From JAJNBA01 sp035696925 (GTDB lineage Bacteria > Actinomycetota > UBA4738 > HRBIN12): a DNA stretch of 6,121 nt. The position numbers were made by a program, and so were the translations under genes. The notes under the pieces were generated by a model. The model was not told where the DNA came from. It did not search any database and saw only the letters and a list, made by a program, of their open reading frames with translations. The DNA lies in the NCBI GenBank assembly GCA_035696925.1, contig DASSDW010000182.1, forward strand, positions 1-6,121, read 5' to 3'. Below are positions 4,966 to 6,121 of this stretch, piece after piece (within the stretch, counting starts at the first letter, position 1; every line of letters begins with the position of its first letter).

Positions 4966-5663
4966 CCGCGAACGGGAAGAAGCAGGTGGCGTTCGTTCTC
5001 TACCCGGAGTTCACGCTCCTGGATGTGGCGGGTCCGCTCCAGGTGTTCTCGCACACGAACATGTTCTCGAAGGTATTCGAGCCGGTCGTCGTCGCGGAAC
5101 GTGCCGGGCAGTTCACGACCGACACGCCGATGCCCGTCACCGCGACGCACACCTTCGAGGATGTGCCGCAGCCCTCGATCGTTCTCGTGCCGGGAGGCTC
5201 GGCCGCCACGATCCGAGCCATGGGGGACGAGGCGATCCGGAACTATCTCTCCTCGGTAGCCGAGACGGCGGACGTGGTGGGTTCGGTGTGCACGGGGTCG
5301 TTGATCCTCGGAGCCGCCGGCTTCCTCGAGGGGCGGCGGGCGACGACGCACTGGGCGTTCTACAGCTTGCTCGAGAAGCTGGGCGCCACCTACCAACGGG
5401 AGCGATGGGTCGAAGACGGGAAATTCGTGACCGCCGCAGGCGTCTCCGCCGGCATCGATCTCGGTCTGCACCTCGTCGGGCGTTTCACCGACGAGATGAC
5501 GGCGCGCCTCGTCCAGGCGCGGATCGAGTACGACCCGGAGCCGCCGTTCGGGCGGCTCGACTGGAGTCTGATCGACCGCGACGTCATGGCGCCGATGATC
5601 AAGCTATGGGTGACGAGCGAGCTCGCCGATCGTCCCGATCTCCAAGCGAGGCTCGGGATGTAG
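4962..5663 (+). CDS. DJ-1/PfpI family protein, isonitrile hydratase-like
   Basis: This 233-residue soluble protein belongs to the DJ-1/PfpI (class I glutamine amidotransferase-like) superfamily. It has an N-terminal strand AFVLYPEF (10-17), the LLDVAGPLQVF helix start (19-29), a VLVPGG turn (74-79), and the nucleophile elbow with Cys110 in SVCTGSLILGAAG, followed by GRRATTHW (124-131) and TAAGVSAGIDLGLHL (157-171). The Asp21/Cys110/Thr111 set corresponds to Asp17, Cys101 and Thr102 of Pseudomonas isonitrile hydratase InhA, which converts isonitriles to N-formamides. GATase domains of AraC-type regulators share this region, but no HTH follows here. The start overlaps the stop of the 2TM gene as ATGA, with a GGAGGGGAGGAAGG stretch upstream, so translation is coupled. 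The substrate is uncertain. A stress-related DJ-1 role, such as against glyoxals, is an alternative. Membership of a copper-controlled operon is inferred from spacing. Confidence 0.85.
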   Translation: MTANGKKQVAFVLYPEFTLLDVAGPLQVFSHTNMFSKVFEPVVVAERAGQFTTDTPMPVTATHTFEDVPQPSIVLVPGGSAATIRAMGDEAIRNYLSSVAETADVVGSVCTGSLILGAAGFLEGRRATTHWAFYSLLEKLGATYQRERWVEDGKFVTAAGVSAGIDLGLHLVGRFTDEMTARLVQARIEYDPEPPFGRLDWSLIDRDVMAPMIKLWVTSELADRPDLQARLGM

Positions 5664-5673
5664 AGCTCGTTGC

Positions 5674-5679
5674 TAGGCT
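5674..5679 (+). promoter_or_regulatory. Possible -10 element for leaderless expression of the S66 gene
   Basis: TAGGCT lies six bases before the ATG at 5686, and no ribosome-binding site is visible there. In actinobacteria this arrangement (TAnnnT, 6-7 nt, ATG) typically marks a leaderless transcript. No convincing -35 is seen. Confidence 0.4.
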
Positions 5680-5685
5680 CGCCCG

Positions 5686-6121
5686 ATGCTGCGACCGAAG
5701 GCGCTTCGGACGGGCGACGCCGTCGCGGTCGTGGCGCCGTCCGGCGGGCTGGAGAAGGACGAGGCCCCGCTGCTCGAACGCGGTGTCGGAACGCTCGAAG
5801 GGATGGGGTTCGTCGTCCGTCTGTCGCCGTTGGTCGATCTCGACCGAGGTTGGTGGTGGGCGGCCGCTTCGCCGGCAGAGGTCGCCGAGGATCTCAACCG
5901 CCACCTCCGGGATCCGGACGTGCGTGCGCTCTTCTCCCTCACCGGTGGCCGGATGGCCCTGAGCTACCTGGATCTGATCGACGGCGAGGCGGTCCGGGCC
6001 GATCCCAAACCGGTGCTCGGGATGAGCGACATCTCCGCGTTGCACCTGGCTCTCCATGCCCGGACGGGTCTGGTCTCGTTGCACTCCGACCTGGTCACGT
6101 TCGGGTTCGGGGAGTGGAACG
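5686..6121 (+). CDS. Peptidase S66 / LD-carboxypeptidase family protein, partial
   Basis: The N-terminal 145 residues of a protein that runs off the right edge of the window. It begins RPKALRTGDAVAVVAPSG (3-20), the classic opening of family S66. These are Ser-Glu-His hydrolases that trim D-amino acids from murein tetrapeptides (LdcA) or inactivate microcin C (MccF). Then come LERGVGTLEGMGFVV (30-44), DLNRHLRDPDVRALFSLTGG (69-88, cofactor-free Gly-Gly loop), SYLDLID (93-99) and PKPVLGMSDISALHLAL (107-123). Ser114 in GMSD sits where the catalytic serine is found. The Glu and His of the triad would lie beyond the window. The loop reads TGGR rather than the RGGYG of typical LD-carboxypeptidases, so an MccF-like or divergent member is possible. 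It starts 22 nt after the PfpI gene and may have its own leaderless promoter. No signal peptide is seen, which suggests cytosolic peptidoglycan recycling. Confidence 0.85.
   Translation, partial: MLRPKALRTGDAVAVVAPSGGLEKDEAPLLERGVGTLEGMGFVVRLSPLVDLDRGWWWAAASPAEVAEDLNRHLRDPDVRALFSLTGGRMALSYLDLIDGEAVRADPKPVLGMSDISALHLALHARTGLVSLHSDLVTFGFGEWN

Overview
The window is strongly GC-rich and densely coded, with G/C at most third codon positions. This composition, together with the CsoR repressor, a MerR-like/class III cyclase fusion, a 2TM-type small membrane protein and a possible leaderless start, suggests a high-GC actinobacterium, possibly a deep-branching or uncultured one. No ribosomal RNA or other taxonomic marker is present, so this is an inference.

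Layout: (1) 80-820 (+) encodes a DUF899 thioredoxin-fold protein and is followed by a GC-rich hairpin. (2) 924-1325 (+) encodes a small hydrophobic protein made largely of 14 unbroken five-residue repeats of the type x-F-A-A-G. (3) 1359-2573 (-) encodes a MerR-like HTH plus class III nucleotide cyclase, convergent with gene 2. (4) 2586-2876 (-) encodes a CsoR-type copper-sensing repressor 12 nt upstream of the cyclase gene. (5) About 100 nt of divergent intergenic DNA holds a C5-N8-G5 inverted repeat that resembles a CsoR operator. (6) 2978-4669 (+) encodes a multicopper oxidase with all twelve copper ligands, no signal peptide, and a CPMHPE...CPICGM heavy-metal-binding module inserted between its cupredoxin domains. 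(7) 4684-4965 (+) encodes a two-TM protein. (8) 4962-5663 (+) encodes a DJ-1/PfpI protein of isonitrile-hydratase type, joined to gene 7 by an ATGA overlap. (9) 5686 to the window end (+) is the N-terminal part of a peptidase S66 (LD-carboxypeptidase/MccF-like) protein.

The core of the window looks like a copper-response locus. CsoR probably represses both its own operon (csoR-cyclase) and the divergent operon (oxidase-2TM-PfpI) and releases the shared operator when Cu(I) rises. Three points make it unusual. The oxidase appears to be cytoplasmic and carries a built-in metal-binding module. A cyclic-nucleotide synthase seems to be co-transcribed with the copper sensor. The last operon member resembles enzymes that hydrate isonitriles, a class of compounds that includes natural copper chelators. 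No CopA-type ATPase or CopZ chaperone gene is in the window. The DUF899 and pentad-repeat genes lie next to this locus without an obvious mechanistic link.
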